DNA of 59,674 bases from an uncultured Lysobacteraceae bacterium (GCA_946480825.1 CAMLLG010000019.1:1-59674); one strand, 5' to 3'; counted from the first letter of the stretch, positions 1-9,034 are shown. Translations and numbers: made by a program. The notes: generated from the letters alone by a model not told the origin.

Positions 1-2104
1 CGCTCGCCGCCACGTTCGCCGGAATCGTCGCGTTCGGCTGCGTGGGCGTGTTCGGCTGCGGCTGGGTCGGCTGGGGTTGGACAGGCTGCGGCTGCGGCGT
101 GGCCTGCTCCGGTTGCGTCGGCGTCGGCGTGTTCGGTTGCGGCTGCGCGGGCTGCGGTTGCACCGGCGTGTCCGCCTTCGGCTGCGTCGGCGTCTGCGTC
201 TGTTCCTGGCCCGGGAAGATGCCCAGCGCCTTCAGCGTGTTCTCGCCGGCCTTGCCGTCGACTTCCAGCCCCTGCTGCGTCTGGTACTGGCGCACCGCCG
301 CTTCGGTCCTGTCGCCGTAATACCCCGTCGTCGGCAGCGGCTGACCCTGGTCGTCGCGAATGCCCGCCTTGTTCAACGCATCCTGCAATCTGCGGACGCC
401 TTCGCCCCGCTCTTCCTTCACCAGCAGCGTGTCGTCGAGACCGCCCTTCTGGCCGGTGGTCTGCCCTTGCGATGTGTTCTGGCCGAAATTCTTCGGGTCG
501 CCGCTGAGCGCGCGATAGGCCTCATCGGGATTCATGCCGGCGGCCACATTCTTCTGATACTGGTCGCGCATGTCGTTCAATTTCCGCCCGACTTCGTCCG
601 GCGTGATCGATGCGGCATTGTTGCCGACATCGCCGTAATGGCTGGCTCCGCCCTTGCGCGGATCGCCCACGCTGGCCCATTCCAGCGCGGTCGCGTACTG
701 CGCGCGCTCCAGACCTTCCGGGCCGCTGGTCTTGCCGGTGACGTAGGCCTTGATGTCCGGGCGTTTCTCGTCCATCAGATAGTCGGCGAAGATCCGTTCC
801 TGCAGCTGCGGCGTGAACTTCGCGTCCTTGTCGATGCCCAATGTCTCGACCGCACCTTTCATGGTGGACGGAATCACCTGGTATTTGCCGACCGCGAACA
901 GACGATCCGGATCGCCCGACGGCAGCGCCTGACGGCGCATGAGTTCGCCCACGGTCATTTCCGAGAAGTCGATCTTGGCGCCGTTCGCATCGCCGGCCCG
1001 GCCACGGTTGTAGGAACCGTAGTCGCCTTCGCCGCGCGCGATCAGATTGCCGAGCGGATTGTCGGAACCGTAATCGTTGGGACCGCCGGACACCTTGTTG
1101 GCCGCAGACTGCTGGGCCGGCGTCTGCTGTGCAGGCGTCTGCTGCGTGGGCTGCTCCACCGGCGCCGGCTGGACAGGCGTCTGCTGCGCCGGCGTCTGCT
1201 GCGCGGGCGTCTGTTGGGTTGGCGTCTGCTGCGCCGGTGCGATCACGCCCAGATCGGCGAGCATCTTCTGGTCGGCCACGCCGGTCACCGGCTGGCCGTT
1301 CTTTTTCTGATAATCCTCGACCGCTTCGCGCGTGCGGCGACCGTAATCCTGGTCGGGATTCAGCGCCTTGCCTTCGGCATCGACCGCACCGGCCGCGATC
1401 AACGCGCGCTGCAATTTCTCGACCTCGGGCCCCTTCTCACCGTAGCTGAGCTTGCCGTCGGCCAGCGGCGGGTCGGCCGGCTTCGGGAAAGTGCCTGAAA
1501 TCGGCACGAAGGTGGGCGCCGGGTTGGTGAGGTTCTCGGTCTGCGCCGGCCGCTTGTCCGTGGTCAGCGTGCCGGCATGCATGTCCTTGATCCACTTGTC
1601 CGCCTGCGCGATGTACTTCGTGTTGACATCGAAGTGCACGTGGTCGGGGAACGCGTCGGGATTGCCGTTGTTGTAGCCGTGCTGCTTGCCGAGGCTCTGG
1701 CCGTATTCGATCTTGTCGCCGGCCTTGAGGTTCGGATCGATCTGCGCATGGCGGATCTGGAACATCGTGTCGCCGGTCTTGGGGTCGTTGATGGTGATCA
1801 CGCCGTCGTCGCGGTCGATCTTGCCGATCACGCCGGCCGCCGGCGAAGGGATCGGCACGTTGCCGTTGGACAGGCCCGGCGCGGTCAGCACCATGTCCTT
1901 GCTGACCATGTATTCGCCGCCCGGCGTGAGCACGGCGGTGCCGCGGTAATTGCCGAGGATTTCCTCGTTCTCGCCGTTGACGCGGGCATAGACGCGGCCG
2001 CTTTCCTGCAGGCGCTTGCTCGGATGGTGATTCTCGAGCTGGCCGTAGTTGGTGACGAGTTGGCTGTCGCCGCCGACGCTCTCGTAGATGGTGATCTTGG
2101 GCAT
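1..2104 (-). CDS. Multidomain peptidoglycan hydrolase, probable X-T4SS effector (3' end beyond window)
   Basis: The frame is open from an ATG at 2104 to the left edge, giving 701 codons with no stop, so the C-terminus is missing. There is no signal peptide. Domains in order: an M23/LytM-like region at about residues 80-165 with RH at 118-119 and HVHFDV at 155-160; a peptidoglycan-binding domain at about 218-288; a Gln/Thr/Pro linker at 291-333; a lysozyme-like domain at about 345-480 with a candidate catalytic Glu359 in GEGDYGSYN and GKYQVIPSTM at 406-415; a second peptidoglycan-binding domain at about 558-632; and a Pro/Gln tail from 634. A cytosolic-looking wall hydrolase ending in a Q/P linker, next to an XVIPCD effector, suggests an X-T4SS effector whose XVIPCD lies outside the window. 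That last step is inference. The upstream lipoprotein (2230-3090) is a candidate immunity protein. A phage-tail-type lysin is the alternative. Confidence 0.75.
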   Translation of the reverse strand, partial: MPKITIYESVGGDSQLVTNYGQLENHHPSKRLQESGRVYARVNGENEEILGNYRGTAVLTPGGEYMVSKDMVLTAPGLSNGNVPIPSPAAGVIGKIDRDDGVITINDPKTGDTMFQIRHAQIDPNLKAGDKIEYGQSLGKQHGYNNGNPDAFPDHVHFDVNTKYIAQADKWIKDMHAGTLTTDKRPAQTENLTNPAPTFVPISGTFPKPADPPLADGKLSYGEKGPEVEKLQRALIAAGAVDAEGKALNPDQDYGRRTREAVEDYQKKNGQPVTGVADQKMLADLGVIAPAQQTPTQQTPAQQTPAQQTPVQPAPVEQPTQQTPAQQTPAQQSAANKVSGGPNDYGSDNPLGNLIARGEGDYGSYNRGRAGDANGAKIDFSEMTVGELMRRQALPSGDPDRLFAVGKYQVIPSTMKGAVETLGIDKDAKFTPQLQERIFADYLMDEKRPDIKAYVTGKTSGPEGLERAQYATALEWASVGDPRKGGASHYGDVGNNAASITPDEVGRKLNDMRDQYQKNVAAGMNPDEAYRALSGDPKNFGQNTSQGQTTGQKGGLDDTLLVKEERGEGVRRLQDALNKAGIRDDQGQPLPTTGYYGDRTEAAVRQYQTQQGLEVDGKAGENTLKALGIFPGQEQTQTPTQPKADTPVQPQPAQPQPNTPTPTQPEQATPQPQPVQPQPTQPQPNTPTQPNATIPANVAAS
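1106..1234 (-). repeat. Tandem 15-bp repeat encoding QQTPA linker
   Basis: Residues 291-333 of the hydrolase are mainly imperfect copies of the pentapeptide QQTPA, encoded by in-frame 15-bp units of the type CAGCAGACGCCTGCA. The linker joins the first peptidoglycan-binding domain to the lysozyme-like domain. Such units can change copy number by slippage without shifting the frame. Confidence 0.85.
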
Positions 2105-2229
2105 GGAAGTCTCTCCGATAGACTCTGGATGGCGTGAGGAGCGGGCTGCGTCGAGGGCGGTGCCTTCCGGCGCTCAACTCCGCTCCGTGATGATCGATGC
2201 GGGAACCGCGTGTCGTTTCGCGTGCGGCT

Positions 2230-3090
2230 TCAGGGACTGGGGGGTTCGGGATCCTGCGTGAGATACCAGCAGCCGTCCTTCCGTTCGAACCGGTAGGAAT
2301 TGCCTTCGGACATGCCGTAGAGATAGCGGACGTTGCGCACGTTCTCGCCTTGCGGCTCGACCTTGAGCGTCAGGGCCGATGCATCCTTCACGCCTTCGGC
2401 ATCGACGTAGTGGAACGATTTGTCGGCATAGGCGACGTTGAATCCGTCGTATTTCGTGCCTGGCTCGTACACCAGCACGGTGTCGTCGCCGTCCTCGCCA
2501 CCGCCGAGTTCGGCCACCTTGACCAGCGGAGCGGTGAAGGCGCGCTCGATCTTCTCGTCGGCGGCGAAATCCTGCAGGAAAGCGTCGAAATCGCCGGACG
2601 GGCACGCCATGCCACCGGCATTCGCGACCAGCGGCGACACCTTCCAGGACCGCACCGCGACCGCGGCTTCTTCGCCGGACTTGTTCCAGCGCTCGTAGGG
2701 GCCGTAGGTGGAGACGTCGATGCGCTTGCCTTCGGCGGCATTGGCGAAGGCCATGTTGCAGTAGCCGTCGCCGCTGCAGCTTTCGACTTCCGGCAGCTCC
2801 CCGCAGACGCTGGCATCGCCGCCCGCGTTCTCCCAGCACGCCGGGTCGCGGAGCGGCAGCCAGCCGGCATCGAGCAATCGCCTGCGCAGCGTCGCGTAAG
2901 GCATGTCCTTGACGAAGGCGGCATCGACCGCGGGGGCGGCCGCGACCGGTGGCGTTTCGATGGCGGCCGCTGTGGCCGGCGGCGGCGAAGGTTCCGCAGG
3001 CGCGGCGCCAGCGGTCGCGGCCACGGGCGCCGACGGTTCGCAGGCCGTCAACAGGCCGACGAGGATGAGCGTGATGGTCGGGTATCGCAT
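2230..3090 (-). CDS. Periplasmic lipoprotein, candidate immunity protein
   Basis: This 286-residue protein starts MRYPTITLIL and has a lipobox LLTAC with the lipidated cysteine at position 17, followed by an Ala/Pro-rich tether to about residue 60. The start at 3090 has an AGGA-type ribosome binding site; longer in-frame starts upstream do not encode a signal peptide. The mature domain has several cysteines (WENAGG, CGELPEVESCSGDGYC) suggesting disulfides in the periplasm. I do not recognise a named family. It lies between two peptidoglycan-hydrolase genes on the same strand, and X-T4SS immunity proteins are typically periplasmic lipoproteins encoded beside their effector. The immunity role is inferred from signal and position only. 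Confidence 0.75.
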   Translation of the reverse strand: MRYPTITLILVGLLTACEPSAPVAATAGAAPAEPSPPPATAAAIETPPVAAAPAVDAAFVKDMPYATLRRRLLDAGWLPLRDPACWENAGGDASVCGELPEVESCSGDGYCNMAFANAAEGKRIDVSTYGPYERWNKSGEEAAVAVRSWKVSPLVANAGGMACPSGDFDAFLQDFAADEKIERAFTAPLVKVAELGGGEDGDDTVLVYEPGTKYDGFNVAYADKSFHYVDAEGVKDASALTLKVEPQGENVRNVRYLYGMSEGNSYRFERKDGCWYLTQDPEPPSP

Positions 3091-3166
3091 GATTCCTGTC
3101 CTCTGGGTATTTCCGGAATGTCGAAGCGGACGGTCGAAGCCTGTCGCGCACCGCATCGACGTGATG

Positions 3167-4174
3167 TCAGACGCTGCGGCCGCGTTCCTGGCGCTGGGCA
3201 TCGACCGCGGGATCGGCGGGCGCGGCGAGTGCGGCGAGCTGCGCGGTGGATTTCTCGACCGGCTGCGCGACCAGCTCGGCCATGTTCAACGACACGAGGC
3301 GATGCGAGGGGTCGCGCAGATCGCCCTGCACCGCGAACACGCTGCCGCCGGGTCCCGGGACGACGTGATCCACCTGCTGCAGGTCCGCCGCACGAGCCGC
3401 GACCATGATCGAGGCGGCCGCCCGGTGGCGCGCCTGCTCGCCCTCGAAGCCGGGCACGCCGGTCAACGCGGCATCGATCTGGCGGAAGCGGGCGTGGTCG
3501 GGATGATCGGCATGCGCGACCGAGGCCGGCAGCGTCGCCGCCTCCGGCTTCCCGGTGCGCAGATCGGGATTCATCAGCTTGTCGAGGCCGTCGCGGTTGC
3601 GGCTGATGTCGTGGATGAGGTCGTAGTTGCTGACGCCATTCACGTCGCGATACGCCCGTCCGCCGGTCATCGCCTCGCGGGCGCTGTTGAAGCCGACGAC
3701 GTGCGCGGCCTTGAGGAAACCCGCGACCCGGCCCGGCTTGTCGTCGTCGCCGAGGAAACCCTGCTCGCGGGCACGGGCGTAATCGTGCTCGGCGTTGATC
3801 TTGAACGCGCGGTCCTGCAGATCCGGGGATTGCCGGTAGGCGTCGAGACTCAGGCCGTTCTTCCAGTTCGCCGGATCTTCGAGGAATGCGGCCATGCCGC
3901 CGGTCTTCGCCCACGCCCACTCCGAGCGATGGCCGCTCATGGCCTGATCGAGTCTGTCGCGGTCGATGTAACCGGCCTCGGCGAGGAATTCGGCGCCGGC
4001 CTTGTATCGCCCGGTGAATCCGAGGCGATTGGAAGCGGCCAGATCGCCGCCGTGACTTTCGGTCATCACGGTGGAGGCGATCAGCCTGCGGGTCGTCGCG
4101 TCGTCCAATGTCGCGATCGTGCCCTGTCGGTACTCATCGGCAGTGGCCACTGCCTGTTGTCGAATATCAGCCAT
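3167..4174 (-). CDS. XVIPCD-containing X-T4SS effector with lysozyme-like N-terminal domain
   Basis: A 335-residue protein without signal peptide. Residues 1 to about 150 resemble a lysozyme or lytic-transglycosylase fold: TESHGGD at 38-44 with candidate catalytic Glu39, then GFTGRYKAGA at 52-61. Residues about 221-320 match the XVIPCD pattern: HPDHARFRQI, RAAASIMVAAR, LQQVDHVV, VFAVQGDLRDPSHR and QPVEKS. The XVIPCD is recognised by VirD4 and directs toxins through the X-type T4SS into rival bacteria. A wall-degrading toxin of this kind needs a periplasmic inhibitor in the producer, and a lipoprotein gene follows at 2230-3090. No VirB/VirD4 genes are in the window, so secretion depends on a system encoded elsewhere. 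Confidence 0.85.
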   Translation of the reverse strand: MADIRQQAVATADEYRQGTIATLDDATTRRLIASTVMTESHGGDLAASNRLGFTGRYKAGAEFLAEAGYIDRDRLDQAMSGHRSEWAWAKTGGMAAFLEDPANWKNGLSLDAYRQSPDLQDRAFKINAEHDYARAREQGFLGDDDKPGRVAGFLKAAHVVGFNSAREAMTGGRAYRDVNGVSNYDLIHDISRNRDGLDKLMNPDLRTGKPEAATLPASVAHADHPDHARFRQIDAALTGVPGFEGEQARHRAAASIMVAARAADLQQVDHVVPGPGGSVFAVQGDLRDPSHRLVSLNMAELVAQPVEKSTAQLAALAAPADPAVDAQRQERGRSV

Positions 4175-4219
4175 CTAGCTGTCTCCAATGGATATTCAAC
4201 GGATGCCGCTCGGTGCTGG

Positions 4220-4933
4220 TCAGCCCTCACGACATCGCATTTCAGCGATCTTTCCGCCGGGCTCGTCGTCCGGCGCGCTTCGGTGGAAAAGGAATGTGGT
4301 GGAGCCGGGACTGCTGGAACCGCCCTCCTCGTCGACGAAAACGTCCGCACGCAACGGCACGCAGCCGCGCATGCGGATCAGGAATGATGTGGCGCGCGCA
4401 TCGTCCGCGGCGCGGAGCGCCGTCGGCTCGACCGTCGCGGACGGACACTGGCGGCGCAGAATGCCGGCGAGATCGTCGCTGGGATAGCACTTGACGACCG
4501 CGATGGCGTCGACCCGTACCGCCCCGCCGAGCAGCGTGACCCCGGATTCGCCCTCGTTGCCTTCCCGCACATCGCCTTCGCCATCGGGCAGCCAGGTGGT
4601 GCCGAAGCCTGCCAGCAACAGCGTTCCGCTGCGCGAAAGCGAGACGCGGAGGTCGTCGGAGTCCGGATCGGTGTCGTCGACCGGCGCCGCATCGCGCCAC
4701 TCGACATCGGGGATCGCGTCGTACGCGGACCAGTCGCGGCCGGGCTGAACCGCGAACAGACCGAGCAGGCGTTCGAGAACGGGCGCGGGACGCGCGGGAA
4801 CAGGCACGGGCCTCACGGGTACGGCCGCCGCGAGCGCACGAACGGGCAGCCGCGCGACCAGCGCGTAACTGTTCCGATCCGGCGATGTCGCCCAGGCATG
4901 ACCCATATCCGTTCCGAGACCTCCAGTCTGCAT
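4220..4933 (-). CDS. Hypothetical protein upstream of XVIPCD effector
   Basis: A 237-residue protein I cannot place. The ATG at 4933 follows a GGAG site. No signal peptide or clear membrane span is visible; residues about 28-55 are rich in Ala, Pro and Val, and the middle is acidic (DDTDPDSDD). The C-terminal half reads like a small beta-rich domain (VDAIAVVKCYPSDDL, SFLIRMRGCVPLRADVF). It ends 45 bp before the effector start on the same strand and is probably co-transcribed. It could be an accessory, chaperone or second immunity factor, but only position supports that. Other frames across this region translate to low-complexity Arg-rich sequence, so this frame is preferred. Confidence 0.6.
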   Translation of the reverse strand: MQTGGLGTDMGHAWATSPDRNSYALVARLPVRALAAAVPVRPVPVPARPAPVLERLLGLFAVQPGRDWSAYDAIPDVEWRDAAPVDDTDPDSDDLRVSLSRSGTLLLAGFGTTWLPDGEGDVREGNEGESGVTLLGGAVRVDAIAVVKCYPSDDLAGILRRQCPSATVEPTALRAADDARATSFLIRMRGCVPLRADVFVDEEGGSSSPGSTTFLFHRSAPDDEPGGKIAEMRCREG

Positions 4934-5271
4934 GAAGTCTCCGGCGGGGCGCGAACGGCCACCGGGCGGAAACGCCCAGCCCGCAGGCTAACAATTCCCG
5001 CGCCACGGCGGAAGGGCGACGGATGCCGTACGTCGGGGCGCCAGGGGGCGATCACCCTCCGGCTCATCCGTTCCGGCGCACCGGCGAAGGCATGACGGTC
5101 GGGGCCCGCCGCAGGGCGATCGGCCCCATCGAGGCATGTCCCATCAGTGCAGGCATCGTCGTCCCCTCCTCCGTCTGACTGCGGATCAAGATGCCCCGGA
5201 CCGCGACCGATGACAACGGGGCAACGACGACCGCTGATAGACTCGAACGCGGATGTCCACGGAACCCCGCA
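4934..5271. other. Intergenic region between divergent transcription units
   Basis: Gene-free stretch between the start of the effector-island operon (leftward) and the small anchored protein at 5272 (rightward). It should hold promoters for both. A TAGACT hexamer about 40 bp upstream of 5272 is a weak -10 candidate. No convincing small gene, RNA or repeat was seen. Confidence 0.5.
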
Positions 5272-5880
5272 ATGAAGAGCGCCGGTATCGCCCTCATCTC
5301 CGCCATCGGCCTGGTGGCCGGCATCGCCGCGTATCAGGCGCTCAAGCCAGAACCGCCACGTCTGCCCACATCCGCCGACGTCAAGGTCCAGATCGACGAG
5401 CTGAAAGCCGAAGCGGCGCGCGCGCACCCCGGGATGGCCCAGAGCGACGCGATGAAGGAAGTGGCGGTCCGTCAGGCGCGCGAAAGCCTCGGCAAGGGCG
5501 ACGCGACCAGCCGGTCGCGCACGGCCGCGAGCATCTTTTTCGGCGCCTACATCATGAATACCCGGGCCCGCCCGGAATACTGCCGCCAGCGCGGCGTCGA
5601 TCTGCGGCCTTTCGTCGCCGCCTACGAAGAAGTCCATCGTGCCGAACTCACGCGCGCACGGGCGATCTTCGCGGAAGCCGGCATGAATCCGGAAACGCTG
5701 GCGCCCACCCTGCAGGCCCAGTTCGTCGGCATGGTCGAGCAGGACATGAAGGATTTCGCCGCCGGCGCGCAGGTGCCGCTGGAAAACACCTGCAAGCTGT
5801 TCAACGAAAACGCGAAATTGATCGCGCAGGCCATCGAGTTGCCCGCGGAAGTCCGGAACGCATTGCTGCATCCGCGCTGA
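5272..5880 (+). CDS. Hypothetical membrane-anchored protein
   Basis: A 202-residue protein starting MKSAGIALISAIG, with one N-terminal hydrophobic segment (about residues 4-21) that could be an uncleaved anchor or signal peptide. The rest is helical and charged, with a central YCRQRGVDLRPF motif and an EEVHRAELTRARAIF helix. An upstream in-frame ATG would add 27 polar residues ahead of the hydrophobic segment and is less likely. The gene stands alone between the leftward effector island and a patatin gene. I do not recognise the family and assign no function. Confidence 0.7.
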   Translation: MKSAGIALISAIGLVAGIAAYQALKPEPPRLPTSADVKVQIDELKAEAARAHPGMAQSDAMKEVAVRQARESLGKGDATSRSRTAASIFFGAYIMNTRARPEYCRQRGVDLRPFVAAYEEVHRAELTRARAIFAEAGMNPETLAPTLQAQFVGMVEQDMKDFAAGAQVPLENTCKLFNENAKLIAQAIELPAEVRNALLHPR

Positions 5881-5982
5881 CCGATCGCGGTGCCCGGGGA
5901 CGACCGTGACGTCCCGCGACGACCGGGCCGCAGCCATTTGCTGCGATCATAGGCGCGCCTTCCGCACGACCTCGCCCATCCC

Positions 5983-7005
5983 ATGACATCGCTGCGTTTC
6001 TTCCTGCTCGCCTTCGCGTTTACCCTCGTCGCGGGCTGCGGCGGACAGCCCGCCAGACCCGGGCCGCCCGCACCGGTGGCGAAACCGGCGCCGCCCGCCC
6101 CGCCGGTGAAGATCCGTATCGGCCTGGCCCTCGGCGGCGGCGCGGCCAAGGGCTTCGCGCATATCGGCGTGATCAAGATGCTGGAAGCCAACGGTTTCAA
6201 GCCCGAGGTGGTGTCCGGCACGAGCGCCGGCAGCGTCGTCGGCGCGCTGTACGCCAGCGGCATGGATGTGTTCCAGATGCAGACGCACGCGGTGTCGCTG
6301 GACGAGGCCCGCATCCGCGATGTCGCCCTGTTCAACGGCGGGCTGGTGCGCGGCCAGAAACTGCAGGATTACGTCAACGAGATGGTCGGCAACCGGCCGT
6401 TCGAGAAGATGAAGAAACCGTTCGCCGCGGTGTCGACGCGGCTGGAGACCGGGGAGCGCACCGTCTTCAACCGCGGCAACGTCGGCCAGGCGGTGCGCGC
6501 TTCCTGCAGCATTCCGGGTGTGTTCGAGCCGGTGAAGATCGGCGACGGCTATTACATCGACGGTGGCGTGGTCAGTCCGGTGCCCGTGGACGCCGCGCGC
6601 CAGCTCGGCGCGGATTTCGTCATCGCCGTGGACATTTCCACCAAGACCACCGGCAAGACGCCGGAATCGATGCTGGGGGTGGTCAACCAGTCGATCACGA
6701 TCATGGGCCAGAAGCTCGGCGCGCAGGAGCTGGCGCGGGCGGATGTGGTGATCCGGCCGCAGGTCAACGACGTGGGGCCGGCCGATTTCGAACGCCGCAA
6801 CGCCGTGATCCTCGAAGGCGAAAAAGCCGCGCTGGCCGCGCTGCCGCAGATCCGCGCCAAGCTCGCGCAGCTGCGCCAGGCCCGGGCCGCGGCGCAGGCC
6901 GCGAAGCGCAACCCGCCTCCGCCGCTGCCGGAAAAATGCGAGGAGCCCGGCCTGATCGGCGGCCTGCTGGGCAAGGAGCCGAAGTGCAAGCCGCGCGGCG
7001 ATTGA
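5983..7005 (+). CDS. Patatin-like phospholipase lipoprotein
   Basis: A 340-residue protein of the patatin/RssA family, likely hydrolysing acyl esters of phospholipids at the envelope. A signal peptide ends in the lipobox LVAGC (Cys19), followed by a Pro/Ala-rich tether to about residue 42. The oxyanion motif LGGGAAKGFAHIG is at 50-62, the nucleophile Ser81 is in GTSAG, and the partner Asp193 is in DGG. The full Ser-Asp dyad is intact. The C-terminus is Arg/Lys/Pro rich. A hairpin at 7027 follows the stop and separates it from the convergent beta-propeller gene. The family is clear; the in vivo substrate is not. Confidence 0.9.
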   Translation: MTSLRFFLLAFAFTLVAGCGGQPARPGPPAPVAKPAPPAPPVKIRIGLALGGGAAKGFAHIGVIKMLEANGFKPEVVSGTSAGSVVGALYASGMDVFQMQTHAVSLDEARIRDVALFNGGLVRGQKLQDYVNEMVGNRPFEKMKKPFAAVSTRLETGERTVFNRGNVGQAVRASCSIPGVFEPVKIGDGYYIDGGVVSPVPVDAARQLGADFVIAVDISTKTTGKTPESMLGVVNQSITIMGQKLGAQELARADVVIRPQVNDVGPADFERRNAVILEGEKAALAALPQIRAKLAQLRQARAAAQAAKRNPPPPLPEKCEEPGLIGGLLGKEPKCKPRGD

Positions 7006-7026
7006 AGACCGCGCGTCCTACCGATC

Positions 7027-7048
7027 GGGCCGGCGAACGCCGGCCCTT
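7027..7048. terminator. Bidirectional hairpin terminator
   Basis: GGGCCGGCG/CGCCGGCCC hairpin between the stop of the patatin gene (7005, rightward) and the stop of the beta-propeller gene (7076, leftward). The convergent placement fits a shared terminator, although the T tract is short. Confidence 0.65.
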
Positions 7049-7075
7049 CGGGTTCCGCAAGCTCATTCCGGAAGG

Positions 7076-9034
7076 TCAGTTCGCGATGACCGCCGGCGTC
7101 GCCGGCGTGAAGTCCACGCGCCGACGCTCGACGACACGGTCGCCGTCGTAACGGCCCTCGACCAGTTCGTAACCCATCAAACCGAACACGCGCTCGCCGA
7201 TGAAGATCGGACGTGCGTTGCCGTACCAGTCGACGCAACTGGCGCGACAGCCATCGTCGGGACGCGAAACGCCGCGGGCATCGAGCGCACCGGCCGGCGC
7301 GAGACGCAGATCGCGATTGCGCAGGAACAGTACCGACGCGGTGGCCTCGCCGCGGCCGGAGGTGCCCAGCGTCGGCAGACCGACGAAACCGGTGCGCGCA
7401 TCGATCGAACGGTAGAAGAATCCATGGGTCCGCTGCTCGCCCTGCGCGGCGTTCGGCTGGACATGGCTGTCGATCACTTCCGGTTGCGTCGCGAGCCGCA
7501 GCGAGGTGAACAACAGATCCTGTCCCTTGCTGCCGATCAGGATCGCATCGCCGCCCATCGCCTCGATGCGTTCGACGCCGTGCCCCACCCGCACGCGCTG
7601 GAATCCGTCGCGACCGGCGTAACGGATGGCGTGCGCCGCCTCGGGCGTATCTTCGCCTCGCCACGACTGCCGGCCGCCGACCAGCAGCCAATCGCCGACG
7701 TAGCGGTTGTTGGCGCCATTCGCGTACACCGCTCCCGCATCGAGCAACCGATGGTGCTTTCCGACCGCGACATCGCGACCATCGGCGAACATCGACAGCG
7801 GCACACGCAACAGAGCGAGGGCACCGGGGCCGCGCTCCGCCGCCCACATCCACTGCCCGCTGGCCTGGGAACCAACCAAAACATTCAGGTGACCGTCGCG
7901 TTCGAGGAAGGACAACTGGTCGATCGGCGCACCGGCCGCCTGCAGGGCGCCGGGCGCGCTGCCGTCCAGCGGAATGCGGAAGACGTCCGAAATTCGCCGG
8001 GACGCGGCGGCACTCCACGACCACGGATTGGTCCAGACATAGGCCGCATCGCCCGAGACATAGAACACCTGCCCCGGTGCGCCCATGACCGCGGTGGCCT
8101 TGCAGTCGAGGTCGCGCCGGGCCAGATCGCAGACCGTCACCGTGTGCAGCGCCAGGCCATGATCGATGTCGAGTCTCCGCGGCGTACGGTAAATGCGCTC
8201 GGCGGGAAGGATGCGCTGGAACGGCGCATCGCGCGGCTGATCCTTGCGCCAGCGACGCACGCCGGGCATCAGCGCGTCGAGACCGGCATCGTCGCCGTAT
8301 AGCGACAGGAACAGCGGCGAGTAGAACACCAGCTTGTCGCCGATCAGGCGGCTGGCGTAATTGCGCGACGAGAAATAATCGTTGCTGCGCAGATGCCAGG
8401 TGGAGCGATAGGCGATGCGACCGTCGTCGGACAGATCGAACAGGCCGATCTCGGTGCCGCCGCGCTGGTAGCTGTAGCCGATGACGACGACGGTATCGCC
8501 CGACACCAGCATCTCGTCGTACCACGCGCCGCTCGGGTCGATGCCGGCGCCGTAGGCATCGACCATCGACACGGGCTGCAGGCGATCGCCGCCGATCTTC
8601 ACCGTGAACAGGCGCCCGCGACGCAGCACGATCAGGTGGTCGCCCCGGCGCTTGACGATGCCGCCCTCGTCGACGCCGGCGGTCTGCACGTTGGTGATGG
8701 ATTCCTCGGGCGCGGCGCCCGCCGCCGCGGCATCCGCGGCGGGTTCCGCCGGCGCGGGCGGTGCGGGCGGCGGCGCCATGACCACCTGGGCGGCCTCGGC
8801 GCGCGCCCGTGCAAGACGGCGCGCCTGCAGCTTGCGCCATGCCGCGATCTGGCGACGAAGCGCGTCCTCGCCGGCGAACGGCTGCAGCGTCTTCGGCGCG
8901 GTCGCGGCGACAGGATTCTTCGCCGCGACTTCCGTGGGCGCACCGCAGGCGCCGATCGACAACAAACCGGTGAGCACAGCGCCCGCCACCGTGATGCTTA
9001 CCGCTCTGATTCGCATCGCTCTGATCTGCATCAT
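7076..9034 (-). CDS. Lipoprotein with C-terminal beta-propeller domain
   Basis: A 652-residue protein of the secreted beta-propeller family (Beta_propel type). The start at 9034 is chosen because GAGGGG lies 6 bp upstream; ATGs at 9031 and 9016 are alternatives. The signal peptide ends LLSIGAC, lipidated at Cys30. A spacer with Ala/Pro-rich sequence follows, then TNVQTAGVDEGGIVKRRGDHL, the usual entry to the propeller, and repeated blades through the C-terminus. No catalytic motif is visible. Proteins of this type are thought to mediate binding or scaffold surface complexes; the role here is unknown. The gene follows a strong hairpin at 9115 and so is probably transcribed alone. Confidence 0.8.
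   Translation of the reverse strand: MMQIRAMRIRAVSITVAGAVLTGLLSIGACGAPTEVAAKNPVAATAPKTLQPFAGEDALRRQIAAWRKLQARRLARARAEAAQVVMAPPPAPPAPAEPAADAAAAGAAPEESITNVQTAGVDEGGIVKRRGDHLIVLRRGRLFTVKIGGDRLQPVSMVDAYGAGIDPSGAWYDEMLVSGDTVVVIGYSYQRGGTEIGLFDLSDDGRIAYRSTWHLRSNDYFSSRNYASRLIGDKLVFYSPLFLSLYGDDAGLDALMPGVRRWRKDQPRDAPFQRILPAERIYRTPRRLDIDHGLALHTVTVCDLARRDLDCKATAVMGAPGQVFYVSGDAAYVWTNPWSWSAAASRRISDVFRIPLDGSAPGALQAAGAPIDQLSFLERDGHLNVLVGSQASGQWMWAAERGPGALALLRVPLSMFADGRDVAVGKHHRLLDAGAVYANGANNRYVGDWLLVGGRQSWRGEDTPEAAHAIRYAGRDGFQRVRVGHGVERIEAMGGDAILIGSKGQDLLFTSLRLATQPEVIDSHVQPNAAQGEQRTHGFFYRSIDARTGFVGLPTLGTSGRGEATASVLFLRNRDLRLAPAGALDARGVSRPDDGCRASCVDWYGNARPIFIGERVFGLMGYELVEGRYDGDRVVERRRVDFTPATPAVIAN

Noticed and set aside
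77..1498. Long rightward frame of 473 codons over the effector gene
   Set aside because: It is antisense to a frame with clear domains; its Arg/Leu-rich repetitive sequence is the mirror of the Q/P linkers.
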